The position numbers and the translations under genes were made by a program. From contig JAHABC010000002.1 of NCBI GenBank assembly GCA_018376535.1, positions 62,001 to 126,000 of the forward strand: a DNA stretch of 64,000 nt, given 5' to 3'. The DNA is from Ruminococcus sp. (GTDB lineage Bacteria; Bacillota; Clostridia; Oscillospirales; Ruminococcaceae). A model generated the notes under the pieces. It ran no database searches and was not told the DNA's origin. It saw only the letters and a list, made by a program, of their open reading frames with translations. Below are positions 1 through 8,353 of the stretch, piece by piece. How positions within the stretch are numbered: position 1 is the stretch's first letter; each line of letters starts with the position of its first letter.

Positions 1-1
1 T

Positions 2-592
2 AATCCACAAATTTCTATGTTAGCCCAAAATTATGTTAAGAATTTTGAACAGTTTAAATGTAATGGCTTAGGAATGTTATTCTATGGTGATACTGGTACT
101 GGTAAAACATATATATCTGCGTGTATTGGAAACGCTTTAATTGAAAAAGAATACTCTGTATATATGACTTCTATTGCCGATTTAATTAACCTAATGACTA
201 AAAACTATGGAAACTATCGCCAAGATGTACTTGAAAATTTATCCAAGGTGGATTTACTTATCCTTGATGACCTTGGCACTGAAAACATTCTAACTACTGA
301 TACCAACAGTTCCAAACAAAGAGAGTTCTTAGAATTAACCTATAAAATAATAGATAGCCGTTACTTGACTAAAAAGCCTTTAATAGTTTCTACTAACTAT
401 GATGCTCATACTTTACAAAATCCACCTACATTAGATATCAAACGCATATTTGAACGCATAACTGAACGTTGCAGACCAATTTTAATGAATGGTGTTAATC
501 GTAGAGGTAAACAGAGTTATAATAATCAAATACTCTTTGATAGCATCTTAAATGGAAGTAATCAAAATTTGGGTGGCAAACCACCATTTTAA
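2..592 (+). CDS. DnaC/IstB-like helicase-loader ATPase, 5' end cut off by the window
   Basis: The reading frame is open from base 2, so the gene starts upstream of the window. The visible part is an AAA+ P-loop ATPase of the DnaC/DnaI type: a Walker A motif GDTGTGKT lies about 25 residues in, Walker B is LLILDDLG, and the C-terminal half has the sensor-like VSTNYD segment and an arginine-rich FERITERCRPI segment typical of this family. In phages these proteins load the replicative helicase at the origin. The next gene follows within 20 bases, consistent with a replication operon. Insertion-sequence IstB proteins share the fold, but the phage context favours a helicase loader. Confidence 0.8.
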   Translation, partial: NPQISMLAQNYVKNFEQFKCNGLGMLFYGDTGTGKTYISACIGNALIEKEYSVYMTSIADLINLMTKNYGNYRQDVLENLSKVDLLILDDLGTENILTTDTNSSKQREFLELTYKIIDSRYLTKKPLIVSTNYDAHTLQNPPTLDIKRIFERITERCRPILMNGVNRRGKQSYNNQILFDSILNGSNQNLGGKPPF

Positions 593-607
593 TAAGGGGT
601 GATAATT

Positions 608-994
608 ATGAATATTCAAAAACATCTTGAGGATTTGGACGTACTTTCTAACTCTCAAAACCCTCTAGGAAGTGAATTATCGTTATTGGATTTAGGTTAC
701 TGTATCAGACTTAGAGGCTACTATATAGATTATGCTAACAATATCATAACTTTTGATAAAGCTCAAAAACTTAAGGATAGACTCCAAAAAGAGTATATCC
801 AGTTGCATAATAAAATCAATCAAGGGTTGGAAGTGTACAAGCAGTATCAAGAGGCTATTAAAAAGTCCGAATTAGTTCGCTCGGATATTAATAAATCTAG
901 TGATATAAATACTATGCTACTTAAAGCCTTGGAGTATATCTCTTTAACTACTGATGACAGAACTTTCTATGATATCAATGTTAGAAAGTTTTAA
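608..994 (+). CDS. Phage protein of unknown function
   Basis: A protein of about 128 residues that I cannot assign to a family. It looks soluble and mostly helical, with a charged central segment (around residues 50-90) rich in Lys, Glu and Gln that could form a coiled coil. The ATG at 608 is chosen because AAGGGGTG just upstream is the ribosome binding site; a GTG at 599 would lie inside that site. The 3' end overlaps the start of the recombinase gene in another frame, suggesting translational coupling. The position after the helicase loader suggests the replication module, but no function can be read from the sequence. Confidence 0.6.
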   Translation: MNIQKHLEDLDVLSNSQNPLGSELSLLDLGYCIRLRGYYIDYANNIITFDKAQKLKDRLQKEYIQLHNKINQGLEVYKQYQEAIKKSELVRSDINKSSDINTMLLKALEYISLTTDDRTFYDINVRKF

Positions 995-1757
995 GAACTA
1001 TCTCCTAGAGGCTGAACGTTCCGAAAATACTATCAACGCATATATTTTGGCAGTTAGACAGTATATCGCAGTTAATGGCAATGATTTCTCTAAACTCAAG
1101 TTGATTGAGTACAAGAATTATCTTAAAGAACATTACGCCGTGAGTACGGTTAATTTAAAGATACAAGCTATCAATAGATATCTTCAATTTACGGATATTC
1201 CTCAACATCTGGATTGTGTTAGAGTTCACAAAGTGCCATCGACTGAAAATATTATCACATTAAGCGAATATTACAAGTTACTTAAAGGGATAGCCTCTAG
1301 GGGAAATGATTATCACTACTACATGGTTAGAACTCTTGGCGAAACTGGTTGTCGTATCAATGAATTGCTACAAATCAAGTGCGAGGATATCCGCAAGGGT
1401 TATGCTGAAATCTTTACAAAAGGTAAGCTCAGGCGAATATACATTCCAGATAAATTACAATCCAACTTGATTGAATATATAACTAATAATCACCTAGAGG
1501 GTATCTTATTCGATTGCACCAGACAGAATGTATATCAGATGTTGAAGAAGTTCGCAAGATGGTTTGGTGTATCCGAAAAGGTTGTGTATCCGCATAGCTT
1601 TAGACATATGTTCGCTATTGAGTTCTTAAAACGTAACAAAGATATATCACTTTTGAGTAGCATCTTAGGGCATGAGAATATATCCACTACACAGATATAT
1701 CTTAAATTGGGTTCGGACGAACAGAGAGTTAGACTAAATCAAACGGTAAATTGGTAG
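954..1757 (+). CDS. Phage tyrosine recombinase (XerC/D-like integrase family)
   Basis: The N-terminal ~95 residues resemble the SAM-like core-binding domain (ENTINAYILAVRQY). The catalytic domain keeps the family residues: Arg in GETGCRINELL, the HSFRHMF box giving His and Arg, and the LGHENISTTQIYL box giving the second His and the nucleophilic Tyr. At 267 residues it is short, lacking the extra N-terminal arm-binding domain of lambda-type integrases, so it resembles Xer-like enzymes. ATG codons at 954, 969 and 978 are all possible starts; none has a clear ribosome binding site. It lies between replication and packaging genes rather than at a prophage end, so it may resolve phage DNA or be the integrase. 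Confidence 0.85.
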   Translation: MTELSMISMLESFKNYLLEAERSENTINAYILAVRQYIAVNGNDFSKLKLIEYKNYLKEHYAVSTVNLKIQAINRYLQFTDIPQHLDCVRVHKVPSTENIITLSEYYKLLKGIASRGNDYHYYMVRTLGETGCRINELLQIKCEDIRKGYAEIFTKGKLRRIYIPDKLQSNLIEYITNNHLEGILFDCTRQNVYQMLKKFARWFGVSEKVVYPHSFRHMFAIEFLKRNKDISLLSSILGHENISTTQIYLKLGSDEQRVRLNQTVNW

Positions 1758-1854
1758 TGTTGAAACTGTTGAAAACTGATTTACATAATTCATATTATGT
1801 AAACTACTCGATTGAATGTATGTTGAAAACTTTAAATTATTAGAGGTGAACTAT

Positions 1855-2040
1855 ATGGCTAATAAAAGAAGATTATGCAATCCACCTACAGATTGCTTTA
1901 CTTGTAAATACAAAGATTGCATTGCTCCAATGGATTTCAGCAGAACTAAAGAAGAAATTCAATATTTAAATATGTTCTTAAACAACAAGACTACAAAGGT
2001 TGGAAAGAAATCTAAAAAAAGTTTGGAAAGGTTGTCATAA
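1855..2040 (+). CDS. Small Cys-rich phage protein
   Basis: About 61 residues. Four cysteines near the N-terminus (CNPPTDCFTCKYKDC) could bind zinc or an iron-sulfur centre, and the C-terminus is strongly basic (KKSKKSLERLS), which suggests nucleic-acid contact. The start at 1855 follows AGAGGTGA with normal spacing. Its stop directly precedes the ATG of the XRE gene, so the two are probably translated together. No family is recognised. Confidence 0.6.
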   Translation: MANKRRLCNPPTDCFTCKYKDCIAPMDFSRTKEEIQYLNMFLNNKTTKVGKKSKKSLERLS

Positions 2041-2238
2041 ATGATTAGAAACTTCCCTGAAACTATGAAATCTCAACGATTGAAACTACATATATCTATG
2101 AATGAACTATCCAAATATTTAGGAGTATCCAAAAGACGACTATATCGTTATGAAAATGGTGAGGCAGAACCTTCTACATTAACCTTTCTTAGAATATGTT
2201 CCATATTGAAAATTAATCCTAATATCTTTTTAAAATAA
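2041..2238 (+). CDS. XRE-family (Cro/CI-like) helix-turn-helix regulator
   Basis: A 65-residue protein that is almost entirely one HTH_3 domain: residues ~10-62 include LSKYLGVSKRRLYRYENGEAEPS, the usual recognition-helix and turn pattern of Cro/CI proteins. No dimerisation or protease-like domain is present, so it resembles a Cro-like or late-switch regulator rather than a full CI repressor. It starts at the base after the stop of the Cys-rich gene and is followed by a strong terminator, so it closes this transcription unit. Confidence 0.8.
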   Translation: MIRNFPETMKSQRLKLHISMNELSKYLGVSKRRLYRYENGEAEPSTLTFLRICSILKINPNIFLK

Positions 2239-2243
2239 TTTTT

Positions 2244-2272
2244 AAGAGTGTCACCAGATGACACTCTTTTTT
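2244..2272 (+). terminator. Rho-independent terminator after the XRE gene
   Basis: AAGAGTGTCA and TGACACTCTT form a 10-bp stem around a short loop, followed by a T run. It separates the early/regulatory unit from the packaging unit. Confidence 0.85.
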
Positions 2273-2336
2273 GATACAATAGTATAAGATGTATTACTCA
2301 TTAAAAGACACCTTCCTTTTTAAGTTGAAATTAATG

Positions 2337-2374
2337 TTGATATGCTCTCTACATTTAGTTAGAGAGTATATCAA
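2337..2374. promoter_or_regulatory. Long inverted repeat upstream of the packaging operon
   Basis: Arms 2337-2351 and 2360-2374 pair over 15 positions (14 Watson-Crick and one G-T) around an 8-base loop. No T run follows, so it is not a simple terminator. It lies between the XRE terminator and the first gene of the late unit, where an operator, an RNA element or a packaging signal would be expected. Confidence 0.55.
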
Positions 2375-2404
2375 TAATATTAATATCATAGAGGTGATTA
2401 AGTC

Positions 2405-2554
2405 TTGAAAAAATATAAAATTCAAAAATGTAACAAAGGTTTTGAAATTCTTGAATGTGTAGAAAACAATAAACCTTATGAAATGTGGAAGTATCTAAAG
2501 ATATACTTTCCAACCATTGAGAAAGCTCAAGCATGGATTGATAATCATGGCTAA
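2405..2554 (+). CDS. Small phage protein (49 aa) upstream of HNH
   Basis: A short frame from TTG at 2405, preceded by a good GAGGTGA site seven bases upstream. The product begins MKKYKIQKCNKGFEIL and ends in an amphipathic segment (TIEKAQAWIDNHG). Its stop lies inside the first codons of the HNH gene (the overlap includes ATGGCTAA), which supports both starts and implies coupled translation. The function is unknown; its position suggests a packaging accessory. Confidence 0.6.
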   Translation: MKKYKIQKCNKGFEILECVENNKPYEMWKYLKIYFPTIEKAQAWIDNHG

Positions 2555-2852
2555 ACAGTGGGCAAAGAGTTTTTATAACTCTAAAAAATGGAAAGATTGT
2601 AGAGAAAGTTATATATCTACAAGACAAGCTCTAGACGGTGGATTATGTGAAATATGCAAACAGAACATAGGTTATATTGTGCATCATAAAGTTACACTTA
2701 CGATTGATAATATTAATAATCCAGAGATTAGCCTTAATCATGATATGTTGATGTATGTATGTCACGATTGTCATAATAAGATTGACCACGAAGGCAAATC
2801 AAATAAGAATCGATATGTTTTTGATGCCAACGGGCAGATATCCCCCCTATAA
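2547..2852 (+). CDS. HNH endonuclease, packaging-associated
   Basis: About 101 residues. It has the zinc-finger-containing HNH pattern found next to phage terminases: CEIC, then the HHKV catalytic histidines, then LNHDMLMYVCHDCHNKID carrying the Asn/His and the second CxxC. HNH proteins in this position cooperate with the terminase in cos cleavage. The ATG at 2547 is favoured over 2517 because it gives the usual MAKxWAKxFYxSxxWK start and a tight overlap with the preceding small gene. An intron-type homing role is unlikely given the context. Confidence 0.88.
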   Translation: MAKQWAKSFYNSKKWKDCRESYISTRQALDGGLCEICKQNIGYIVHHKVTLTIDNINNPEISLNHDMLMYVCHDCHNKIDHEGKSNKNRYVFDANGQISPL

Positions 2853-2962
2853 AAAGGTTAAAAATTTTTTTAGGAATACCGATTGCCCCCAGTTCGGAGT
2901 AATACACAAGGTTTTTCGCAGACCCCCCTCCTTAATTTTAGGTCGATTTGAGGTGATTTGGA
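2853..2962 (+). other. Candidate cos region between HNH and small terminase
   Basis: This gap is unlike the surrounding AT-rich DNA. It contains cytosine runs (GCCCCCAG near 2886 and CAGACCCCCCTCC near 2921-2933), with another run in the end of the HNH gene just before it. In cos phages carrying an HNH gene next to terS, the cohesive-end site often lies here. The exact nick positions cannot be read. The last part carries the GAGGTGA ribosome binding site of the small terminase. Confidence 0.4.
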
Positions 2963-3346
2963 TTGAATAATCAAAATTTGGAAATAGATAGACGCATAAA
3001 GAAAGAAGAAACCAAACTTAAAAAAATTTTCAAAGATAAGGGTATAGATGTTTCTAAAAATTCAGCTATTCAATCTTTAATCAGTAGAGCATCATTCATG
3101 AAAGTATCTCTTGAAAATTTAGAGCAAGATTTAAAAGAAAACGGCTGGACTGAACTTTTTCAGCAAGGCAAAGACCAAAAACCTTATGAACGACAACGTC
3201 CTACTGCTACTACTTATACTTCTTTGAATACCAATTATCAAAAGATTATCAAGCAACTTACCGATTTACTTCCTAAGTCTAAATCTAATATAGAAAATCA
3301 AACGGATACTTTTGAGGAGTTTGTATATAGTCGTGATGAAGTTTAA
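2963..3346 (+). CDS. Terminase small subunit (P27-like)
   Basis: A 127-residue protein starting at TTG 2963 behind GAGGTGA. The mostly helical N-terminal part and the later segment ending in NYQKIIKQLTDLLP match P27-type small terminases, which recognise phage DNA and recruit the large subunit. The assignment rests more on position, between HNH and the large terminase, and on size than on a unique motif. The 3' end overlaps the start of the large subunit gene, as is common for this pair. Confidence 0.75.
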   Translation: MNNQNLEIDRRIKKEETKLKKIFKDKGIDVSKNSAIQSLISRASFMKVSLENLEQDLKENGWTELFQQGKDQKPYERQRPTATTYTSLNTNYQKIIKQLTDLLPKSKSNIENQTDTFEEFVYSRDEV

Positions 3347-5021
3347 GAAATATCCTGATGATTATAATCCAATTTTGGAATACAATAGCAAAATACAAAA
3401 CGGTGAAATAGTTGCTTGTGAAAAACTTAAAAAGACTTTTCAAAAAATAGTCTATGATATTAATAATCCTGATGAGTTTTTTTATTCTCAAAAACGTGCT
3501 AATCATGTCTTAGAATTTTTTGAGAATTATTGTCATCATAGCAAAGGAAAAATGGGTGGAAAACTGGTTGAACTGGAACTTTGGGAAAAAGCTATCCTAT
3601 GTACAATCTTTGGATTTGTAAATATTGAGGGGATAAGAAAATATCAAAGAGCAGTATTGATAGTTGGAAAAAAGAATGGTAAGTCGTTATTAGCAAGTGG
3701 TGTAGGCTTATATCTTCAAATTGCAGATAGTGAAGCTGGTGCAGAAGTCTATGCAGTGGCAACTAAAAAAGACCAAGCAAAAATAATCTGGCTTGAAGCT
3801 AAAAAGATGGTAAAAAAATCTCCTATGTTAGCTAGAAAAATAAAGCCTTTGGTATCTGAATTAAATTCCGATTTCAATGATAGTGTTTTTAAACCTCTAT
3901 CAAGTGATAGTGATACTCTAGACGGATTGAACGTCCATGGAGCATTGTTAGATGAAATCCACCAATGGAAAAATGGCAAGGAACTCTATGATATCATAAC
4001 TGATGGCATCACTGCAAGAGAACAACCTTTAGTGTTTATTACCTCTACTGCTGGAACAGTTAGAGAAGATATTTATGATACTATATATGACGAGGGAAAA
4101 CGTACAATAAATGGCTATTTCGACGAAAATGGCTATAAAGATGAGCGTTCAATATTTTTCATCTATGAACTTGATAGTCGAAAAGAATGGATAAATCCTA
4201 ACTGTTGGATAAAGGCTAACCCTGGCTTAGGTACTATCAAGAATGAACGTACATTGGCTGAAAAAGTCGAGAAAGCTAAGAAAAATCCTAATATGGTTAG
4301 AAATTTGGTATGCAAAGAGTTTAATATTCCTGAAACTAATAGTCAAGCGTGGTTAAACTTTGAGCAACTTAATAATACTGATACTTTTGATATTAATATC
4401 TTAAAACCTAGATATTTTGTAGGTGGTGCAGATTTATCCAGTACTACAGACTTAACTTCTGCTAAGGCTATATTTAAAATTCCTAATGATGAACATATAT
4501 ACGTCTTATCCATGTATTGGATTGCAGAAGATTTAGTTGAAAAACGAGTTCAAGAAGATAAAATCCCTTATGACTTATGGATTGAGCAAGGCTATATTAG
4601 AACTACACAAGGAAATAGAGTTCATGCAAAATACATAACCGAATGGTTTAAAGAAGTACAAGATGATTTAGACATATATCCTTTTGCAGTCGGATACGAT
4701 AGCTGGTCAGCTACATATTGGGTAGAGGATATGAAAAATACTTTCGGAAATATTATGATTGCAGTACATCAAGGAAAGAAAACTTTATCATCACCAATGA
4801 AAAGTTTAGGAGCTGACTTAGAAAGTAAGATTATAAACTATAATAATAATCCAATAGACAAATGGTGTTTTGCTAATGTATCCTATGAGGAAGATAAGAA
4901 CGGTAATATTCAACCTTGCAAAACATCAAAGGCTACACGCAGAATAGACGGTTTTGCATCGCTATTAGATGCCTATGTTGTATTAGAAGATAAAAAAGAG
5001 GAATATGAAAGTTTAATTTAG
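3336..5021 (+). CDS. Terminase large subunit
   Basis: The packaging motor, about 561 residues. It has a Walker A-like segment VGKKNGKS near residue 110, a Walker B region ending in GALLDEIHQW, and a motif III-like FITSTAGT. The C-terminal nuclease region includes GGADLSSTTDL and GYDSWSA, which place acidic residues for DNA cleavage. It cuts concatemeric phage DNA and drives it into proheads through the portal. The ATG at 3336 gives a short overlap with the small subunit; a TTG at 3312 would add eight residues. A perfect GC-rich palindrome begins right after the stop. Confidence 0.93.
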   Translation: MKFKKYPDDYNPILEYNSKIQNGEIVACEKLKKTFQKIVYDINNPDEFFYSQKRANHVLEFFENYCHHSKGKMGGKLVELELWEKAILCTIFGFVNIEGIRKYQRAVLIVGKKNGKSLLASGVGLYLQIADSEAGAEVYAVATKKDQAKIIWLEAKKMVKKSPMLARKIKPLVSELNSDFNDSVFKPLSSDSDTLDGLNVHGALLDEIHQWKNGKELYDIITDGITAREQPLVFITSTAGTVREDIYDTIYDEGKRTINGYFDENGYKDERSIFFIYELDSRKEWINPNCWIKANPGLGTIKNERTLAEKVEKAKKNPNMVRNLVCKEFNIPETNSQAWLNFEQLNNTDTFDINILKPRYFVGGADLSSTTDLTSAKAIFKIPNDEHIYVLSMYWIAEDLVEKRVQEDKIPYDLWIEQGYIRTTQGNRVHAKYITEWFKEVQDDLDIYPFAVGYDSWSATYWVEDMKNTFGNIMIAVHQGKKTLSSPMKSLGADLESKIINYNNNPIDKWCFANVSYEEDKNGNIQPCKTSKATRRIDGFASLLDAYVVLEDKKEEYESLI

Positions 5022-5035
5022 TCCGCCTAGGCGGA
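5022..5035. promoter_or_regulatory. Perfect 14-bp GC-rich palindrome after terL
   Basis: TCCGCCTAGGCGGA is fully self-complementary, begins immediately after the terminase stop codon and lies just ahead of the portal gene's ribosome binding site. It has no loop and no T run, so it may be a protein-binding site or an RNA processing/translation element. Its GC content contrasts strongly with the neighbouring genes. Confidence 0.6.
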
Positions 5036-5047
5036 AAAGGTGGTGAA

Positions 5048-6214
5048 ATGTTGAAACTAAAAGAACGCTTAAAAAATTTTTTCAATGGTAAGCCTGATAG
5101 GGTCGATATTGTGAAGTTAGTCACAGAAAACAATAACTCCTGCTACGTCTGGAATGGTAAAATTTTTGATAATGATATCGTGCGTAGTGCTATAAATCCA
5201 TGTGCTAAAGCAGTTGGTAAAATGTGTCCTAAGCATATCCGAAAAAATGATAATGATATCAAGGTAAATCCAGATGCATATATGCGTTTTTTACTTCAAG
5301 AACCTAATCCGTACATGAGTGGTCAACAACTTCAAGAAAAACTTGCAAGAACTGTATTAATCAATAGAAATGCTTTTGCATTGATAATTCGTAATGAAAA
5401 TGGTTATCCTGTTTCAATATATCCTATAAATGCTACTACAGTAGAGGGGTGTTATAATGAAAAAGGAAAACTATTTCTTAAATTTTACCTAGAAAATGGG
5501 AAAATATATACATTCCCATATTCGGATATTATTCATTTGAGGCTTGACTATAATAACAATGAACTCTTTGGTTCAACAATCATTCAGGTCTTAGAACCAT
5601 TGATGGAGATTGTAGGCACTACTGACAAAGGTATTACAAACGCAATAAAAAATAGTAGTGTACTTAGATGGCTCTTGAAGTTTACACAATCTATGCGACC
5701 TGAGGATATTAAAAAGAGTGTTCAGGAGTTTTCAAAAACGTATCTATCAACCGAAAGCGATGGTTTAGGTGTTGCTGGTGTAGATAGCAAAATGGACGCA
5801 ATTCAAATAAAAACTGAAGACTATGTCCCAAACAGTTCCCAAATGGATAAGACAACTCAAAGAATATACTCAATATTCGGAACTAATGATAAAATAGTAC
5901 AATCTAAATATACAGAAGATGAGTGGAATGCTTATTATGAAAGTCAAATCGAGCCAATTGGGATAAACTTATCAGATGAGTATACAAGAAAACTCTTTAA
6001 TAGAAAACAACGTAGTTTTGGAAATTCTATTATCTTTGAAAGTTCTAATCTTCAATATGCAAGTATGTCAACAAAACTTGGACTAGTTCAATTCCTTGAT
6101 AGAGGTACTATGACGCCAAACGAAGTTAGAGCTTTATTCAACTATGCTCCAATCGAGGGAGGAGATGTTCCATTGCTTAGGAAGGATACTGGTACTTTGG
6201 GAGGTGATAAATAA
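5048..6214 (+). CDS. Portal protein (HK97 family)
   Basis: A 388-residue portal of the HK97/phage_portal family: an N-terminal segment KLKERLKNFFNG, the central LLQEPNPYMSGQQLQEKLARTVLINRNAFALI region, and the stem-helix region FGTNDKIVQSKYTEDEWNAY. Twelve copies form the ring at one capsid vertex through which DNA enters and leaves. The ATG at 5048 follows GGTGG. The stop overlaps the protease start by one base. The length is normal for the family. Confidence 0.93.
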   Translation: MLKLKERLKNFFNGKPDRVDIVKLVTENNNSCYVWNGKIFDNDIVRSAINPCAKAVGKMCPKHIRKNDNDIKVNPDAYMRFLLQEPNPYMSGQQLQEKLARTVLINRNAFALIIRNENGYPVSIYPINATTVEGCYNEKGKLFLKFYLENGKIYTFPYSDIIHLRLDYNNNELFGSTIIQVLEPLMEIVGTTDKGITNAIKNSSVLRWLLKFTQSMRPEDIKKSVQEFSKTYLSTESDGLGVAGVDSKMDAIQIKTEDYVPNSSQMDKTTQRIYSIFGTNDKIVQSKYTEDEWNAYYESQIEPIGINLSDEYTRKLFNRKQRSFGNSIIFESSNLQYASMSTKLGLVQFLDRGTMTPNEVRALFNYAPIEGGDVPLLRKDTGTLGGDK

Positions 6215-6870
6215 TGGATTTAAACATCTATGGTGATATTATCAATAATGATTATGAATGGATTTATAATTGTTTAGGTATGGAATGCGTAACTCCTGCA
6301 AAAGTCAAAGATGTTATATCAAAATGTAAGACTAATGAAGTGTTAAATGTGTATATAAATTCTGGTGGTGGTGATGTCTTTGCAGGTGCTGAAATCTACA
6401 CACTATTATCTAACTATAATAATGTAAAAATCCAAATAGTAGGCTTGGCAGGGTCAATGGCATCAATAATAGCGATGTCAGGATACTGTGAGATGTCACC
6501 AGTTTCACAAATGATGGTTCATAATGTTGTGTCAAATGCATCTGGTAATTACTTGGATATGGAATATCAAGCAGATGTGTTAAGGAATGCAAGTGAAACT
6601 ATTGCAAATGCTTATATCAAAAAATCTGGCATGAGTAAGGAAGAAATCAAGTCACTTATGGATAATGAAACTTGGTTAAGTCCTCAAAAGGCTTTAGAGC
6701 TTCATTTAATAGACAAAATTAGTGATTTTAATAATCAAAATAATGATATTAGATTAGTTGCAAGTTCTGGACTGTCTATATCGAACGAATTTATTAAAAA
6801 AATGAACGATAAACGAAGGAAGGCAACTATGGAATTAAATCTTTTAAAGTTAAAAGGAGAAAATTTATGA
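6214..6870 (+). CDS. ClpP-like prohead maturation protease
   Basis: A 218-residue S14-type peptidase. The INSGGGDVFAG segment forms the oxyanion region, AGSMASI carries the catalytic Ser and MMVHN the catalytic His, with the acidic residue further downstream. In HK97-like phages it removes the scaffold part of the capsid protein during prohead maturation. It overlaps the capsid gene by four bases, so the two are translated together. Host ClpP is longer-conserved and would not lie between portal and capsid. Confidence 0.93.
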   Translation: MDLNIYGDIINNDYEWIYNCLGMECVTPAKVKDVISKCKTNEVLNVYINSGGGDVFAGAEIYTLLSNYNNVKIQIVGLAGSMASIIAMSGYCEMSPVSQMMVHNVVSNASGNYLDMEYQADVLRNASETIANAYIKKSGMSKEEIKSLMDNETWLSPQKALELHLIDKISDFNNQNNDIRLVASSGLSISNEFIKKMNDKRRKATMELNLLKLKGENL

Positions 6871-8084
6871 ACAGAGAACAGTATGTGCAAAAACGTCAAG
6901 AGTTACTAACAGAAGCAGAAAATTGTATTAAATCTGGCAATCTTGATGAATTTAAATCTTTTGAAAACCAAATCAAAGACTTAGATACTCGATTTGAGGG
7001 CGAAGCTAAGGCACAAGCAGATTTACAAGCATTATCTAATAGTGCAATAGGTATGCAAGAAGATGCAATAAATAATATTTTTGATAACAATAATACTGTT
7101 GTAAACAATGACATTAGAGAAATTGCATCAAGTAAAACATATGAGGAAGCATTTACAAAACAACTAATGGGCAAAACTATGACTCCTTCTGAGCAAAAAG
7201 TTTTTAATCAAGTAAATGATGTTACAGTAAAAAACAACAGTTATTTAGTACCTACAACTTGGGTATCTCAAATTTGGAGCGAAGCTGAAGAAATTCACCC
7301 AATTTTAGGCGATGTCAATAAAACTTCAGTTCCAGGTGATTTAGATTATCCTAAAGCCGAACTAAATGGCAATGGAGCATTTTATGATGAAGATGATACA
7401 ATTACTGGTGACAATGTTGAAGGTGGAGATTTACATCTAAAAGGTTATGAATTAGCAAAAGTAGTAACTGTATCTTGGAAAATGCAAAAAATGTCATTAA
7501 CCGACTTCCAAACTTGGTTAAGACGTAAAATTTCTATAAAACTATCGAACAGCATGGCTAATGCCCATTTTAATGGTTTAGGAGTTGCAGGTTCACTTGA
7601 TAGTCATAAATCTCAACCTTTAGGTGTTATAACTGCCTTGAAAAAGGAAGATAGTACTCCACAAGTCATTGAAATTGAAAAAGATACTGAGATTACATAT
7701 TCAAGTATCACATATCTAATTAGTTTAGTAAATTCGGTATATACTAAAAAATCCAAATTCTATGCAAATTCAAAATTCATTTGGAGAGTACTTGCAAACA
7801 TCATAGATGCGAATGGCAGACCTATTTTTGTGCCTGACCCTACTGGACAGACAATAGGTAGAATGTTTGGATATGTAGTATGTGAAGAAGATGCAATTGC
7901 AGATAATCAACTTGTTTTTGGTAACTTTGCAGACGCTTATCCTTGTAATGTTCAACAAGATATTACTTTATACACTCAAGATACAGTTAAGTCAAGAAAG
8001 ACAGATTACATGGCTTACGCTATCTATGATAGTATGCCTCTAACTACAAAGGCTTTTGCATTGCTAGAAAAGAAAACATCATGA
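6867..8084 (+). CDS. Major capsid protein (HK97 fold) with N-terminal scaffold domain
   Basis: A 405-residue HK97-type capsid protein. Residues ~1-55 are charged and helical (QELLTEAENCIKSGNLDEFKS), as expected for the delta/scaffold domain. The mature part starts later and includes the conserved WVSQIWSEAEEIHPIL, VTVSWKMQKMSLTDF and FANSKFIWR-like blocks and a C-terminal KSRKTDYMAYA segment. The adjacent ClpP-like protease probably cleaves the N-terminal domain. It overlaps the protease gene upstream and the connector downstream by four bases each. Confidence 0.93.
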   Translation: MNREQYVQKRQELLTEAENCIKSGNLDEFKSFENQIKDLDTRFEGEAKAQADLQALSNSAIGMQEDAINNIFDNNNTVVNNDIREIASSKTYEEAFTKQLMGKTMTPSEQKVFNQVNDVTVKNNSYLVPTTWVSQIWSEAEEIHPILGDVNKTSVPGDLDYPKAELNGNGAFYDEDDTITGDNVEGGDLHLKGYELAKVVTVSWKMQKMSLTDFQTWLRRKISIKLSNSMANAHFNGLGVAGSLDSHKSQPLGVITALKKEDSTPQVIEIEKDTEITYSSITYLISLVNSVYTKKSKFYANSKFIWRVLANIIDANGRPIFVPDPTGQTIGRMFGYVVCEEDAIADNQLVFGNFADAYPCNVQQDITLYTQDTVKSRKTDYMAYAIYDSMPLTTKAFALLEKKTS

Positions 8085-8353
8085 TTGATGCAGTAAAACT
8101 TACATTAAGAATAACTACTGATGCTTTTGATGATGAGTTGATGATGCTAATAAACTCTTGCAAGATAGACTTAAATCTTGCAGGAGTAAATATCATCAAT
8201 GAAGATGATGATAGAATTAGAAATGCGATATGTCTTTATTGCAAAGCAAACTTTGGGTATCGTGATGATAGCCAGAAGTTCCAAAATGCTTATATTTCAT
8301 TAAGAGATAGCATGGCTCTATCAAGCAAATACAAGGAGATTAACAATGAATGA
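8081..8353 (+). CDS. Head-tail connector protein (gp6-like adaptor)
   Basis: A 90-residue, acidic and helical protein. The opening VKLTLRITTDAFDDELMMLINSCKIDLNLAGV and the later RNAICLYCKANFGY match the DNA-packaging adaptor family found directly after the capsid gene in HK97-like phages. It docks below the portal ring. Overlaps with both neighbours (4 and 8 bases) support a coupled head-completion block. Confidence 0.82.
   Translation: MIDAVKLTLRITTDAFDDELMMLINSCKIDLNLAGVNIINEDDDRIRNAICLYCKANFGYRDDSQKFQNAYISLRDSMALSSKYKEINNE

Noticed and set aside
2547..2852. Intron-encoded homing endonuclease
   Set aside because: The position beside the terminase and the small upstream overlapping gene fit a packaging HNH.
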